A stretch of DNA of 64,000 nucleotides from an uncultured Prevotella sp. Its GTDB lineage: Bacteria > Bacteroidota > Bacteroidia > Bacteroidales > Bacteroidaceae. Positions 17,550 to 25,876 of this stretch are shown in pieces. The DNA lies in assembly GCA_900548585.1 (NCBI GenBank), contig URLI01000006.1:1-64000 (forward strand). The letters run 5' to 3'. Made by a program: the position numbers and the translations under genes. Position 1 is the stretch's first letter; the number at the start of each line of letters is the position of its first letter. The notes under the pieces were generated by a model that saw only the letters and a program-made list of their open reading frames with translations, did not search any database and was not told the origin of the DNA.

Positions 17550-17840
17550 ATGAAAGACAAAAATGATGTCATTGCCATTCATAATAATCCTCCACGGTAT
17601 AAGACACTGAAATCAATATCGGAAAGGAAACAGCAGTTGCTGACAGGAATAAGGGCGGACTATGGCAAGATGGATGCCCTGTGGAAAAATCTCACGAAAA
17701 AGAAAGAGCAAACCTCGAGGGGATTTAGGATGGCGAACATGCTGAACACCAGTGCCGGGATATTCGACGGGGCGATGCTCGGCTGGAAACTCTACCGCAA
17801 ATACTATGGCTTCCTGAACAAATTTAAGAAAGACAAATAA
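17550..17840 (+). CDS. Small basic protein of the YtxH cluster
   Basis: 96 aa, 15 nt after the holin-like gene. It is Lys/Arg-rich with a predicted helical N-terminal half (SISERKQQLL...WKNLTKKKEQ), a central FRMANMLNTSAGIFDGAMLGWKLYRKY and a basic end. I recognise no named domain. Its position as third gene after a YtxH/YqjD-like and a YqjE-like protein recalls the E. coli yqjD-yqjE-yqjK order, so a YqjK-like part is possible but not shown by similarity. It converges on the MBL hydrolase gene with an 8-nt gap. Confidence 0.75.
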   Translation: MKDKNDVIAIHNNPPRYKTLKSISERKQQLLTGIRADYGKMDALWKNLTKKKEQTSRGFRMANMLNTSAGIFDGAMLGWKLYRKYYGFLNKFKKDK

Positions 17841-17848
17841 TCTTTGTA

Positions 17849-18616
17849 TCAACAAAAGACCTCCACTTCCTGCCCGTCGAATGCAAGTTGTATGCCTTGT
17901 GGAAGTTTCCTGTTTACTTCGGCGTGCAGACCTATGCCGTGACAGCTGTGTATTAGAAAAGTCTGACGCGCCCCTACCCTCCCGGCAAACGCAACAGCGT
18001 CATCCACGCTCTGATGTGAATGGTGTTCGGGCGCATAGCGAAGTGCGTTGACAACAAGCGTGTCAACGTCGTTCAGGTACTCCATCTCGGGCTCTTTGAT
18101 GGTCTTCATGTCGGTTATATACGCCAGCCCTCCGATGCGGTAGGCCATTATGGGCAAGCCGTCATGCATAACCTCGAATGGGATTACATCAATGTCGTTG
18201 ACACGCAACGGGCGGTGGTATCCTATACGGACAAGGTTTATCCTTGGCGCTCCTGGATAATAGTTGCCGCCAAAGCAATATGGCATAGTCTTCACGAGTG
18301 CGTCTGCGGTGCTGTCATCGGCATATATGCTCAAATCCCCGAAAGAACAGAAAGGCCGCAGGTCGTCTATCCCGCCGGCATGGTCATAGTGTATATGTGT
18401 CAACAGCACGGCATCGATCTTACGGAAAGGCTGCGAGAGCATCTGTTGCCTTATGTCTGGCCCTGGGTCTATCAGTATCCTCGTGCCGCCTTGCTCCACC
18501 AACGCAGCGCAACGCAGTCGCTTGTCGTGCGGATCCTTGCTCTTGCACACACGGCAGCTGCAGCCAATGGTGGGAACTCCCACCGAAGTGCCAGTCCCGA
18601 GAAAAATCAGTTTCAT
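17849..18616 (-). CDS. MBL-fold metallohydrolase, PhnP-like
   Basis: About 255 aa. Opens with MKLIFLGTGTSVGVPTIGCSC; metal ligands appear in THIHYDHAGG (HxHxDH), a downstream Asp and C-terminal histidines (HHSHQS, HSCHG). The CxCxVC motif after the first strand fits the zinc-site cysteines of PhnP-type phosphoribosyl cyclic phosphodiesterases. Since no phn genes are present, the substrate is likely another cyclic phosphodiester; this is inference. A longer start at 18628 is possible, but GGAG lies 6 nt before the ATG at 18616. Confidence 0.88.
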   Translation of the reverse strand: MKLIFLGTGTSVGVPTIGCSCRVCKSKDPHDKRLRCAALVEQGGTRILIDPGPDIRQQMLSQPFRKIDAVLLTHIHYDHAGGIDDLRPFCSFGDLSIYADDSTADALVKTMPYCFGGNYYPGAPRINLVRIGYHRPLRVNDIDVIPFEVMHDGLPIMAYRIGGLAYITDMKTIKEPEMEYLNDVDTLVVNALRYAPEHHSHQSVDDAVAFAGRVGARQTFLIHSCHGIGLHAEVNRKLPQGIQLAFDGQEVEVFC

Positions 18617-18637
18617 ATAAGACTCCATATAAAACAG

Positions 18638-19651
18638 TTACTTAGGAATGATGTTGACCTCCGGGAAAATCTCTATTCCAAATTTCTCCAAGACATCCTT
18701 TCTTATTGCATTGCTAAGTGCGACAATCTCATCGCCTGTTGCTCCTCCAAGGTTGACGAGCACCAGTGCCTGCCTGTCATGCACACCAGCCCTGCCAAGC
18801 GAACGCCCCTTCCATCCGCACCTGTCTATCAGCCAGCCTGCCGGTATTTTCTCCTTGCCATCAGGTAACTGGTAGTGTGGCATGTCGGTGTAACGCTTTG
18901 CAAGACTTTCATATTTTTTTCTATCAACAACAGGATTCATAAAGAAACTGCCAGCGTTGCCCTGTACATCGGGATCGGGCAATTTTCTCCGCCTTATATC
19001 AATCACTGTTTGGCGCAACTGTTCTGCAGAGGGCGTGACAATACCTTGCCTGCATAGTTCGCCGCTTATGTTGCCATACTCTGTCTTCGGGTCAAACCTG
19101 CCAGTGGAAAGCCGGTAGGTTACCCTCGTAATGAGATAACGGTTCTTCCACTCACCCTTAAAACGGCTCCTGCGATAGGCATACTGACAATCAGCCGCAT
19201 CTATCGTCACCACATTCGCAGTATTTATCTCCACCGCCTCTATTGTTTCAATAATATCCTTTGCCTCCGCTCCATACGCCCCTATGTTCTGAACAGCACT
19301 GGCTCCAACGTCACCAGGTATAAGCGACAGGTTCTCTGCGTCATAAAGATTGTTTGAAACGCAGTATGCCACAACATCGTCCCATTTCTCGCCAGACCCG
19401 CAACAGAGCCTCCCGTCGCCCTCATACAAGATGCCCTTTATCGCAGAACGCACAACAATGCCATTGAAATCACCAGTGAACAGAAGGTTGCTTCCGCCAC
19501 CGATTATTATGAACGGAGTGTTTTCCGAATTCAATATGCGTGCGGTCTGACGTGCCTCCTCCGTCGAGCGGAACTCGATGAAACGGCTGCAACACACATC
19601 AATGCCGAATGTGTTGTTGCCGAGCAGACTGTAATTCCTTACATCCTTCAT
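18638..19651 (-). CDS. murB: UDP-N-acetylenolpyruvoylglucosamine reductase
   Basis: NADPH- and FAD-dependent second step of UDP-MurNAc synthesis. From the start at 19651 it is 337 aa (MKDVRNYSLLGNNTFGID). FAD contacts appear in IIGGGSNLL and GDVGASAVQNIGAYG; the catalytic Ser in GNAGSFFMNPV and C-terminal Glu (FPEVNII) are present. The Tyr-loop-containing length indicates type I MurB. The 5' end is 5 nt from the DUF4348 stop, so these genes run together. Confidence 0.96.
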   Translation of the reverse strand: MKDVRNYSLLGNNTFGIDVCCSRFIEFRSTEEARQTARILNSENTPFIIIGGGSNLLFTGDFNGIVVRSAIKGILYEGDGRLCCGSGEKWDDVVAYCVSNNLYDAENLSLIPGDVGASAVQNIGAYGAEAKDIIETIEAVEINTANVVTIDAADCQYAYRRSRFKGEWKNRYLITRVTYRLSTGRFDPKTEYGNISGELCRQGIVTPSAEQLRQTVIDIRRRKLPDPDVQGNAGSFFMNPVVDRKKYESLAKRYTDMPHYQLPDGKEKIPAGWLIDRCGWKGRSLGRAGVHDRQALVLVNLGGATGDEIVALSNAIRKDVLEKFGIEIFPEVNIIPK

Positions 19652-19656
19652 ATCGT

Positions 19657-20508
19657 TTACTGGACTATCTTCATCAGTTTCCACTTACCACGGATTTTCT
19701 TGAAACTCATTTCCATTTCCTGTCCGTTCGCAATGCCCCTCATACAGAATATTTTCATGTTGCCGCCAACGTAGTTCTTGCCGTACATTATATTATATAT
19801 AATTCCACGCGGCATGTCAGACGGTGCAAATGCCAACCAAGTCTCGGGGGCTATCTCACCAGTTATTGTGGCGAAATCGTCGTCAGGGTCAGGTCCTGTG
19901 AACTTGACTGGATTGTTTAAACTTGCCATCTGGAACGTGGTGTCATTTGCGAACCTGCTATAGAAATTCAGGAACGATGCATTCCTGTTCTGGCTCATTC
20001 TCTGGTTTATAATACTCGTAAGCATCCATTTTCCATTAACACGATCGAAAACATACTGCTTTACACTTTTATTTGTCAGGCGTATCTTCTCAATCACGAC
20101 ATGGCAAACCGATGTGTCTTTGCCCAACGACAACTGACGGCGGTTATCCAAAATCAATGTGTAGAACCCTTGCTCCATGAAGAAATGATCCGTATGCCAC
20201 TGGTTGGCCTGCAGCATACTGGTCTTGTTTCCTGTGGTTACTGGCAACGGGAAAGAAATCCTCTTGCGCTGCAATTTGCTATTGCCGGCGAAATTAAATA
20301 CGAAATCATCAAAAAGCTCATCCGCCGCCTTGGGCATCTGTGTCTCCTCTATAATCTTCTCAAGCGAGTCAAACGCAGAAGTGTCACGCCTGGCAGAATC
20401 CCCCATGATACTGTCATTACCAACTTTCTTGTCAGTGCAACTCGTCGTTTGCACGGCTATGACAGAACACAGCAAGGCCGCTACCACAAAAAAGAATGCT
20501 TTTTTCAT
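19657..20508 (-). CDS. DUF4348-family lipoprotein
   Basis: 283 aa, start at 20508 chosen for its signal peptide (MKKAFFFVVAALLCSVIA) with lipobox QTTSC. The mature part holds an NTF2-like alternation (YVFDRVNGKWMLTSI...FLNFYSRFANDTTFQ; second half MSFKKIRGKWKLMKI), consistent with DUF4348, a Bacteroidota envelope family of unknown function. It lies directly upstream of murB. It has a promoter embedded in a 39-nt sequence also found upstream of pheS. Confidence 0.82.
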   Translation of the reverse strand: MKKAFFFVVAALLCSVIAVQTTSCTDKKVGNDSIMGDSARRDTSAFDSLEKIIEETQMPKAADELFDDFVFNFAGNSKLQRKRISFPLPVTTGNKTSMLQANQWHTDHFFMEQGFYTLILDNRRQLSLGKDTSVCHVVIEKIRLTNKSVKQYVFDRVNGKWMLTSIINQRMSQNRNASFLNFYSRFANDTTFQMASLNNPVKFTGPDPDDDFATITGEIAPETWLAFAPSDMPRGIIYNIMYGKNYVGGNMKIFCMRGIANGQEMEMSFKKIRGKWKLMKIVQ

Positions 20509-20571
20509 TTCTCTCAAAATATCTTGTCTCGAATAAAAACCTACAAATGAAGCAATGCTTCTTATTTCGCA

Positions 20572-20610
20572 TGCAAAGTTAGTGCAAATAGAATACAATA
20601 CAAAATAAAT
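20572..20610 (-). promoter_or_regulatory. Promoter cassette of the DUF4348 gene (copy 1 of a 39-nt repeat)
   Basis: On the minus strand: -33 TTTG (complement of 20601-20604), 19-nt spacer, -7 TAACTTTG (complement of 20574-20581). The 39-nt block matches 24146-24184 at 37 of 39 positions, including the spacer, which is more similarity than two promoter boxes need. Confidence 0.8.
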
Positions 20611-20697
20611 ATCACTTATTTTTATCGCTTCATTGCGGCATGACTTTCACCTAAACGCATACCAATACTTACAGTTTAAATTCTTTAACTTGATAAA

Positions 20698-20729
20698 GTT
20701 GAATGTTCATGGAAAAAACAATAAGTTTG
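20698..20729 (+). promoter_or_regulatory. Promoter of the GT2 gene
   Basis: -33 GTTG (20698-20701), 20-nt spacer, -7 TAAGTTTG (20722-20729). Initiation near 20736 would fall after the upstream ATG at 20703, which supports the ATG at 20760 as the real start of the downstream gene. Confidence 0.65.
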
Positions 20730-20759
20730 CAAATCATTAAACACGAGCAAACATATTTT

Positions 20760-21713
20760 ATGCTTAGCATAATAATACCCATATACAAAGTTGAGAAGAC
20801 GTTGGACAGATGTCTCCAAAGCGTTGCCTCACAAGCCATAGAGGACTGCGAAGTGATAATGGTGGACGACGGCTCGCCAGATAAATGCGGTGAAATATGC
20901 GAGCTGTGGGTGGAAAAGGACAAACGCTTCAAAGTGATACACCAAAAAAACTGCGGACTAAGTGCAGCGCGTAATGCAGGACTGGCTATGGCTACCGGCG
21001 ATATATTAACATTCGTCGATTCTGACGATTACCTCGCCACAGGCACTCTTCAGACCCTTATTACATGTATGCTCAATGACAAAAGCATTGACATATTGGA
21101 ATATAACGTTATTAGACACTATGGCGCCAACACACAAAACTCACTCGGAATCAATGATGCAGAGTGGCATGATGTGTCAGACTATTGGTTTCGCGGACAC
21201 GCTTACGCCCACACGTATTCATGGAACAAGATTTACAGACGCAGTGTCTTCTCTGGCGTTCACTTCCCTATAGGCAGGAATTTTGAAGATGTCCACACCC
21301 TGCCACTGCTGCTTGACAACGTCCGTGGCAAGATTGTGACGACCTCACACGGATTTTACCACTATATCGAAAATCCAGATGGCATTACACAAAACGCAAA
21401 GAATGAAGACTACCAGAGTCTGCTTGACGCACACATAAATTTCCTAAACGATAATGTTAACAGAATGAAGGAGCAGGAAACGCGTTATGTTGCCGAATAT
21501 TATGCGCATGTCCTGAACATACAGATAACGGCATTCTCACGCTATGGCTCCTCCGTTAAACTTCGCAGTATGACCGGTTACACGGGGAAATGGAGTATTG
21601 CAGGCAACGGAACGAGTATTGCATCAAAAATAAAAATGGCTTTCGCAATGACATTTGGCGTGAAAGCCCTGTGCAGGTTGTTCCGTGCCGCAGAGGCATT
21701 CATCGGAAGATAA
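20760..21713 (+). CDS. Glycosyltransferase family 2
   Basis: 317 aa from the start at 20760 (MLSIIIPIYKVEKTLDRCL), the usual GT2 opening. The GT-A fold is marked by VIMVDDGSPD, GLSAARNAGLA and the metal-binding FVDSDDYL. The C-terminal third is variable, without clear transmembrane helices. It probably adds sugars to a surface polysaccharide or lipid-linked glycan. It is alone on the plus strand between minus-strand genes, with no other glycan genes adjacent, so donor and acceptor cannot be inferred. Confidence 0.9.
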   Translation: MLSIIIPIYKVEKTLDRCLQSVASQAIEDCEVIMVDDGSPDKCGEICELWVEKDKRFKVIHQKNCGLSAARNAGLAMATGDILTFVDSDDYLATGTLQTLITCMLNDKSIDILEYNVIRHYGANTQNSLGINDAEWHDVSDYWFRGHAYAHTYSWNKIYRRSVFSGVHFPIGRNFEDVHTLPLLLDNVRGKIVTTSHGFYHYIENPDGITQNAKNEDYQSLLDAHINFLNDNVNRMKEQETRYVAEYYAHVLNIQITAFSRYGSSVKLRSMTGYTGKWSIAGNGTSIASKIKMAFAMTFGVKALCRLFRAAEAFIGR

Positions 21714-21761
21714 TCTAAGTGAATAATATTAATATTTGGGCTTGTATGACAAAAAGTGTGA

Positions 21762-22985
21762 CTATGGAAGGCATAGAGCCTCGCAAATGCGATCCTGGAA
21801 ATTGCGACCTGTAGAGGCTTTCATAACGCCCATGTTTATTATTGAGAAACATACAAAGTGACCATTGGGGGCGTATAGATATCCAGCAAGCGAACTTACG
21901 CCGGCAACAGTACCAGTCTTAGCACGCACATTGCCATCAGCCTTCGTGCCACGCATCCGCCTCCTAAGAGTCCCGTCAACGCCAGCTATGGGCAATGAGT
22001 GATATAGGCAATCGAAAATTTCTTTGTTCTCGTAAGTATATTTCAAGAAAGCGACCTCTTCATGGGGAGAAACATAGTTGTACAGAGAAAGACCACTGCC
22101 GTCCGCCACATAATAATCGGAGGGATTGAGACCGACCTTCCTTATCAAATTATTATAGTGAACCCTGACTGTATTGGCAGAACTGCCTAACTGATAGAAC
22201 ATTGACTCTGCGTATGTGTTGTCGCTATTCTTCATCATCCTATGAAGAATTTTGTCAATCGGACGCGTCACCACATGCAACAGATGTGCCGATGGCGGTG
22301 TTTTCTGCTCGTATGTATATCCGTTGATCACAATTCCATCCTGCCTTAACAATGACGTGAAATGCATGATGAAATCATCTTTTTTGTTAAGCATAAGCGG
22401 AGTGAGCACAGGATTGTCATCGTCCCAGCACCAGCCTTCCCCCAAACGGTTGGCATCTTTGAAACTCAAGTCTGCATAGATGTTGCCCTGAATGGTATCA
22501 ATGCCGGCCTCTCTGATGGCAGACACGAACGACTCAAGGTCGCCGACGCTGAAAGCCGGGTCGAAGCCTCCTATGCAATATACCGAACCGAGAAGGGTTC
22601 TGCCGTCTATGTCCCCCGTATAACAAAGTTGCGTCTTGTATTCGTAATTGCAGCCAAGGTGGTCAATGGCAGTCACGGCGGTAAGTATCTTCTGCGTACT
22701 TGCTGGCCTCATTGTCTGCCGTTCATTATAGGCATACAGGACTTTATAGTCAGAAAGGTCGTAAATCTCCATGCCGACCATTGATGTCTTATTGGCATAA
22801 CTGTCCATGATGTCGCCAATTCTGCCAAGGATTTTATTCTCCCATGGGACTTCCGACGTAATGGTGTCACTAATGAAGGCCGCCGAAGATCCGTTGCCGT
22901 GTATGTCCTGAGCCGTACAATTCAGTGTTGAAACGAACGATAGTATCAGCAGAAATGTCTTCTTTATCTCCATTTTAACAGTCAT
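21762..22985 (-). CDS. dacB: D-alanyl-D-alanine carboxypeptidase/endopeptidase, PBP4 (S13) family
   Basis: 407 aa with a signal peptide (IKKTFLLILSFVSTLNCTAQ). The active-site motifs are S96-T-Q-K99 (SxxK), SDN in MKNSDNTYAE and KTG in VRAKTGTVAGV. It trims or cleaves peptidoglycan stem peptides in the periplasm. It is shorter than E. coli DacB (about 477 aa), with little sequence between SxxK and SDN, so part of the extra domains seen in PBP4 is reduced. A start four codons downstream is also possible. Confidence 0.92.
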   Translation of the reverse strand: MTVKMEIKKTFLLILSFVSTLNCTAQDIHGNGSSAAFISDTITSEVPWENKILGRIGDIMDSYANKTSMVGMEIYDLSDYKVLYAYNERQTMRPASTQKILTAVTAIDHLGCNYEYKTQLCYTGDIDGRTLLGSVYCIGGFDPAFSVGDLESFVSAIREAGIDTIQGNIYADLSFKDANRLGEGWCWDDDNPVLTPLMLNKKDDFIMHFTSLLRQDGIVINGYTYEQKTPPSAHLLHVVTRPIDKILHRMMKNSDNTYAESMFYQLGSSANTVRVHYNNLIRKVGLNPSDYYVADGSGLSLYNYVSPHEEVAFLKYTYENKEIFDCLYHSLPIAGVDGTLRRRMRGTKADGNVRAKTGTVAGVSSLAGYLYAPNGHFVCFSIINMGVMKASTGRNFQDRICEALCLP

Positions 22986-23082
22986 GTCTTAGTTTTCTGA
23001 CAAATTCATCATCGTTGGCCATTAATATCGTAATATATTTTCCGCCGACATATAACGGTGTCGCGCAAACCGGCACAGAAAA

Positions 23083-24120
23083 TCAATAAGCCGACTCAAA
23101 CTCCCGAAGGAAGCGGGTGTCATTTTCAGAGAACATTCGCAAGTCGCTCACCTGATACTTCAGGTTGGTAATCCGCTCCACCCCGAGTCCGAAGGCATAT
23201 CCGCTATACACACTGCTGTCTATACCGCATTGCTCGAGGACATTTGGATCAACCATTCCGCAACCGAGTATTTCAACCCATCCAGTATGCTTGCAGAAGC
23301 CACATCCAACGCCACCGCATATATGGCACGAAATGTCCATCTCCGCACTTGGCTCAGTGAACGGGAAATAACTCGGACGTAGACGTATCTTGGTTTCGGT
23401 ACCGAACATCTCACGTGCGAACGACAACAGGACCTGTTTAAGGTCAGTGAACGACACGCCCTTGTCTATATACAGCCCCTCCACCTGATGGAAGAAGCAG
23501 TGCGCGCGCGCGGTTATGGCCTCGTTGCGGTACACGCGCCCAGGGCATATCACCCTTATCGGAGGTTTCTTCGTCTCCATAACACGAACCTGCACTGATG
23601 AGGTGTGCGAGCGAAGTATCACATTTTTTGTAACATCACTGGCGTTTTTTTCAACGAAGAACGTGTCCTGCATATCACGCGCCGGGTGGTCGGCAGCAAA
23701 ATTCATTTTTGTGAAAACGTGCAAGTCATCCTCCACCTCCGGACCATTGGCAAGGACAAAACCCATTCGTGAGAAAATGTCTATTATCTCGTTCTCCACT
23801 ATTGTCAGCGGATGTCTCGTCCCAAGCGGTATCGGGTAGGCGGAGCGTGTCAGGTCAATGTCTTCAGAAACCTCATCTGCTGTCGCCGTCTGCTCACGCA
23901 GCAAGTTTATCTTATCTATAGCCCTCTTCTTCAGTTCGTTTATCTTAATTCCGACAGTCTTTTTTTCTTCTGCCGCAACATTACGGAAATCAGACATCAA
24001 TGCATTAATTTCCCCCTTCTTACTGAGATATTTAAGTCTTAGAGCCTCTATTTCTTCTGCGTTAGAAGCCTTCAGCGAGTTCACTTCATTAAGAAGTTGT
24101 TCAATCCTGTCAAGTATCAT
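23083..24120 (-). CDS. pheS: Phenylalanine--tRNA ligase alpha subunit
   Basis: 345 aa. An N-terminal coiled-coil tRNA-binding arm (about 1-85) precedes the class II catalytic core, with motif 2-like HTSSVQVR and FRNEAIT-type (YRNEAITARAHCFFHQVEG) and motif 3 GYAFGLGVERI near the C-terminus. PheS pairs with PheT, which is not adjacent. A cysteine-rich insert (CHICGGVGCGFCKHTGW) is normal for many PheS proteins. The promoter shares a 39-nt block with the DUF4348 gene. Confidence 0.97.
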   Translation of the reverse strand: MILDRIEQLLNEVNSLKASNAEEIEALRLKYLSKKGEINALMSDFRNVAAEEKKTVGIKINELKKRAIDKINLLREQTATADEVSEDIDLTRSAYPIPLGTRHPLTIVENEIIDIFSRMGFVLANGPEVEDDLHVFTKMNFAADHPARDMQDTFFVEKNASDVTKNVILRSHTSSVQVRVMETKKPPIRVICPGRVYRNEAITARAHCFFHQVEGLYIDKGVSFTDLKQVLLSFAREMFGTETKIRLRPSYFPFTEPSAEMDISCHICGGVGCGFCKHTGWVEILGCGMVDPNVLEQCGIDSSVYSGYAFGLGVERITNLKYQVSDLRMFSENDTRFLREFESAY

Positions 24121-24145
24121 TTCTATTAAATAAGCTTATTATGAC

Positions 24146-24184
24146 TGCAAAGTTAGTGCAAATCGAAGACAATACAAAATAAAT
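24146..24184 (-). promoter_or_regulatory. Promoter cassette of pheS (copy 2 of a 39-nt repeat)
   Basis: Minus strand: -33 TTTG (complement of 24175-24178), 19-nt spacer, -7 TAACTTTG (complement of 24148-24155). It differs from the block at 20572-20610 at two positions only. Confidence 0.8.
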
Positions 24185-24261
24185 TTTATTTTTATTGTTA
24201 AAGATACAGCCCGGCATCACGGAAGAGAGAATATGGAAATTCTATAATGTTATCGAATTTA

Positions 24262-25617
24262 TTATTGTGCTACAAATAATCTTAGACTGTCTGCCGCGAC
24301 ACGTTTTTCAATCCATTGGCTCATCTTTCTCTGCTCTGCATATTTCATTCTTGCGCCACTTTTAAGTTCCACTATTGCAGCCACATACCTCTTTTTTGGT
24401 AAAGTATCTGTTGATATAGACAAAGCCTGTGCCAGACTGATACTTTTCACTGCAGGATAAAGCACCTTTATCTCTCCTTTCATGCTACTGCTAAGTTCCT
24501 CAAGACGGCGATACTGTTGTAGCGAATCGTGAATTGCGGTCTGTCTCGCGTTTTCCTGCATTAGCAATTTCTCATATTTATCATGCGTTTCCTTGTTATT
24601 TACCAGTTTGTTCTCAAGCAACTGGATATTTGCAGACGCAGAACCCTGTATCAGCTGCAAACTGTAATCCTTCATTCCGTAGAACTCAAGAAGTTTATGT
24701 GCCTGTTTCTGAATGCTGTCAGGCACGGCATCCCCAACCACCACAACGCTCAAGCGTTTCTCATCCCTGTTGGCATCGTATGATATAACCTGCGAGCCTT
24801 TCCAGGCAAGTTCCTTGTAAACGAAGCTTCTCACTCGACTTTCGAAAACCGTCTCCCCAACCATTTTGTATGTCATAACTGCAGCAGGAATCAAAGTTGC
24901 CACGGTGACAATCAATATTCTGTTGTGGATGTTTTTGGATTTCTGATTATCGAGAAATGCGATAGGACGGAATTTCAAGAACTTCACACCGAGATAAGTG
25001 GCTATGCAAATGAATACGGAGTTTATGTAGAACAGGTAGAAGGCACCTATGAAATAACTGAAATTGAGGGTTGCTATGCCAAAGCCTGCGGTACACAGTG
25101 GCGGCATCAGCGCGGTGGCTATTGCGACACCAGGTATCACGTTGCCCTTTCCACCGGTTGCCTGCGCAACGATACCGGCAGCACCGCCGAAGAACGCTAT
25201 CAGTACATCATAAAGCGTCGGTGAAGTTCGCGCAAGTAGTTCAGACTGAGCCTCGCTCAGCGGTGATATGACAAAGTAAATCGTTGCCGTCAGCACACTT
25301 ATACCAGCAGCCACGGCAATGTTCTTTGCCGACCTTTTCAACAAAGCCATATCATTGATGCCTATGCCGAGTCCCAGACCGAGAATAGGATCCATGAGTG
25401 GAGATACGAGCATTGCGCCAATTATAACCGCAGTGGAATTGACATTTAGTCCGAGTGATGCTATGAAAATCGCAAAGACAAGCACCCACAGGTTTGCGCC
25501 ACGGAAAGAAACGCCGCTCTCTATCCGCTCAATAGTCTCATGCTCGTCACTCTTGTCGGGCATCATGTTGAAATACTTCTTTGCAATCTCCTTTGTCCTG
25601 TTTATATCAAAATTCAT
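24262..25617 (-). CDS. DUF389 (TIGR00341-type) membrane protein
   Basis: 451 aa. The N-terminal half has several hydrophobic helices with the family signature (NSTAVIIGAMLVSPLMDPILGLGLGI, then GIVAQATGGKGNVIPGVAIATALMPPLCTAGFG). The C-terminal half is soluble and partly coiled-coil (about 320-400). DUF389 membrane proteins have no firm biochemical function. It is monocistronic as far as spacing shows, lying between the ileS operon end and pheS. Confidence 0.88.
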   Translation of the reverse strand: MNFDINRTKEIAKKYFNMMPDKSDEHETIERIESGVSFRGANLWVLVFAIFIASLGLNVNSTAVIIGAMLVSPLMDPILGLGLGIGINDMALLKRSAKNIAVAAGISVLTATIYFVISPLSEAQSELLARTSPTLYDVLIAFFGGAAGIVAQATGGKGNVIPGVAIATALMPPLCTAGFGIATLNFSYFIGAFYLFYINSVFICIATYLGVKFLKFRPIAFLDNQKSKNIHNRILIVTVATLIPAAVMTYKMVGETVFESRVRSFVYKELAWKGSQVISYDANRDEKRLSVVVVGDAVPDSIQKQAHKLLEFYGMKDYSLQLIQGSASANIQLLENKLVNNKETHDKYEKLLMQENARQTAIHDSLQQYRRLEELSSSMKGEIKVLYPAVKSISLAQALSISTDTLPKKRYVAAIVELKSGARMKYAEQRKMSQWIEKRVAADSLRLFVAQ

Positions 25618-25657
25618 GGTTTATAAATAAATTTATTAAAATGCAAACCTAATGCTT

Positions 25658-25876
25658 TCATTCCAACCGTCTGCCATTCCAATAGGCTTCGGGTTCTCCC
25701 TCAGAATTTCTCCTTATCTCGATTGTCCCACCCAACCATTCCGTAAACGGCAGTTCGCCGGAAAACGTGTAGCATTCCTTAACCACACCGTCCGACAACT
25801 CCACGACGGCATTGTTGAGTATCCGCTCATTGCACACGTCAACTTCATGTGCTGCGACTCTCCTAACGTCTCTCAT
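25658..25876 (-). CDS. Small 72-aa protein at the end of the ileS operon
   Basis: Starts 14 bp inside the 3' end of the DUF4296 gene, so it is translationally coupled. It is a small beta-rich protein without a signal (AAHEVDVCNERILNNAVVEL...YTFSGELPFTEWLGGTIEI). The pattern, self-standing and ending EAYWNGRRLE, resembles small Bacteroidales proteins encoded after DUF4296 genes that look like the first strands of an amidohydrolase composite domain; that comparison is from memory and weak. No function assigned. Confidence 0.65.
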   Translation of the reverse strand: MRDVRRVAAHEVDVCNERILNNAVVELSDGVVKECYTFSGELPFTEWLGGTIEIRRNSEGEPEAYWNGRRLE

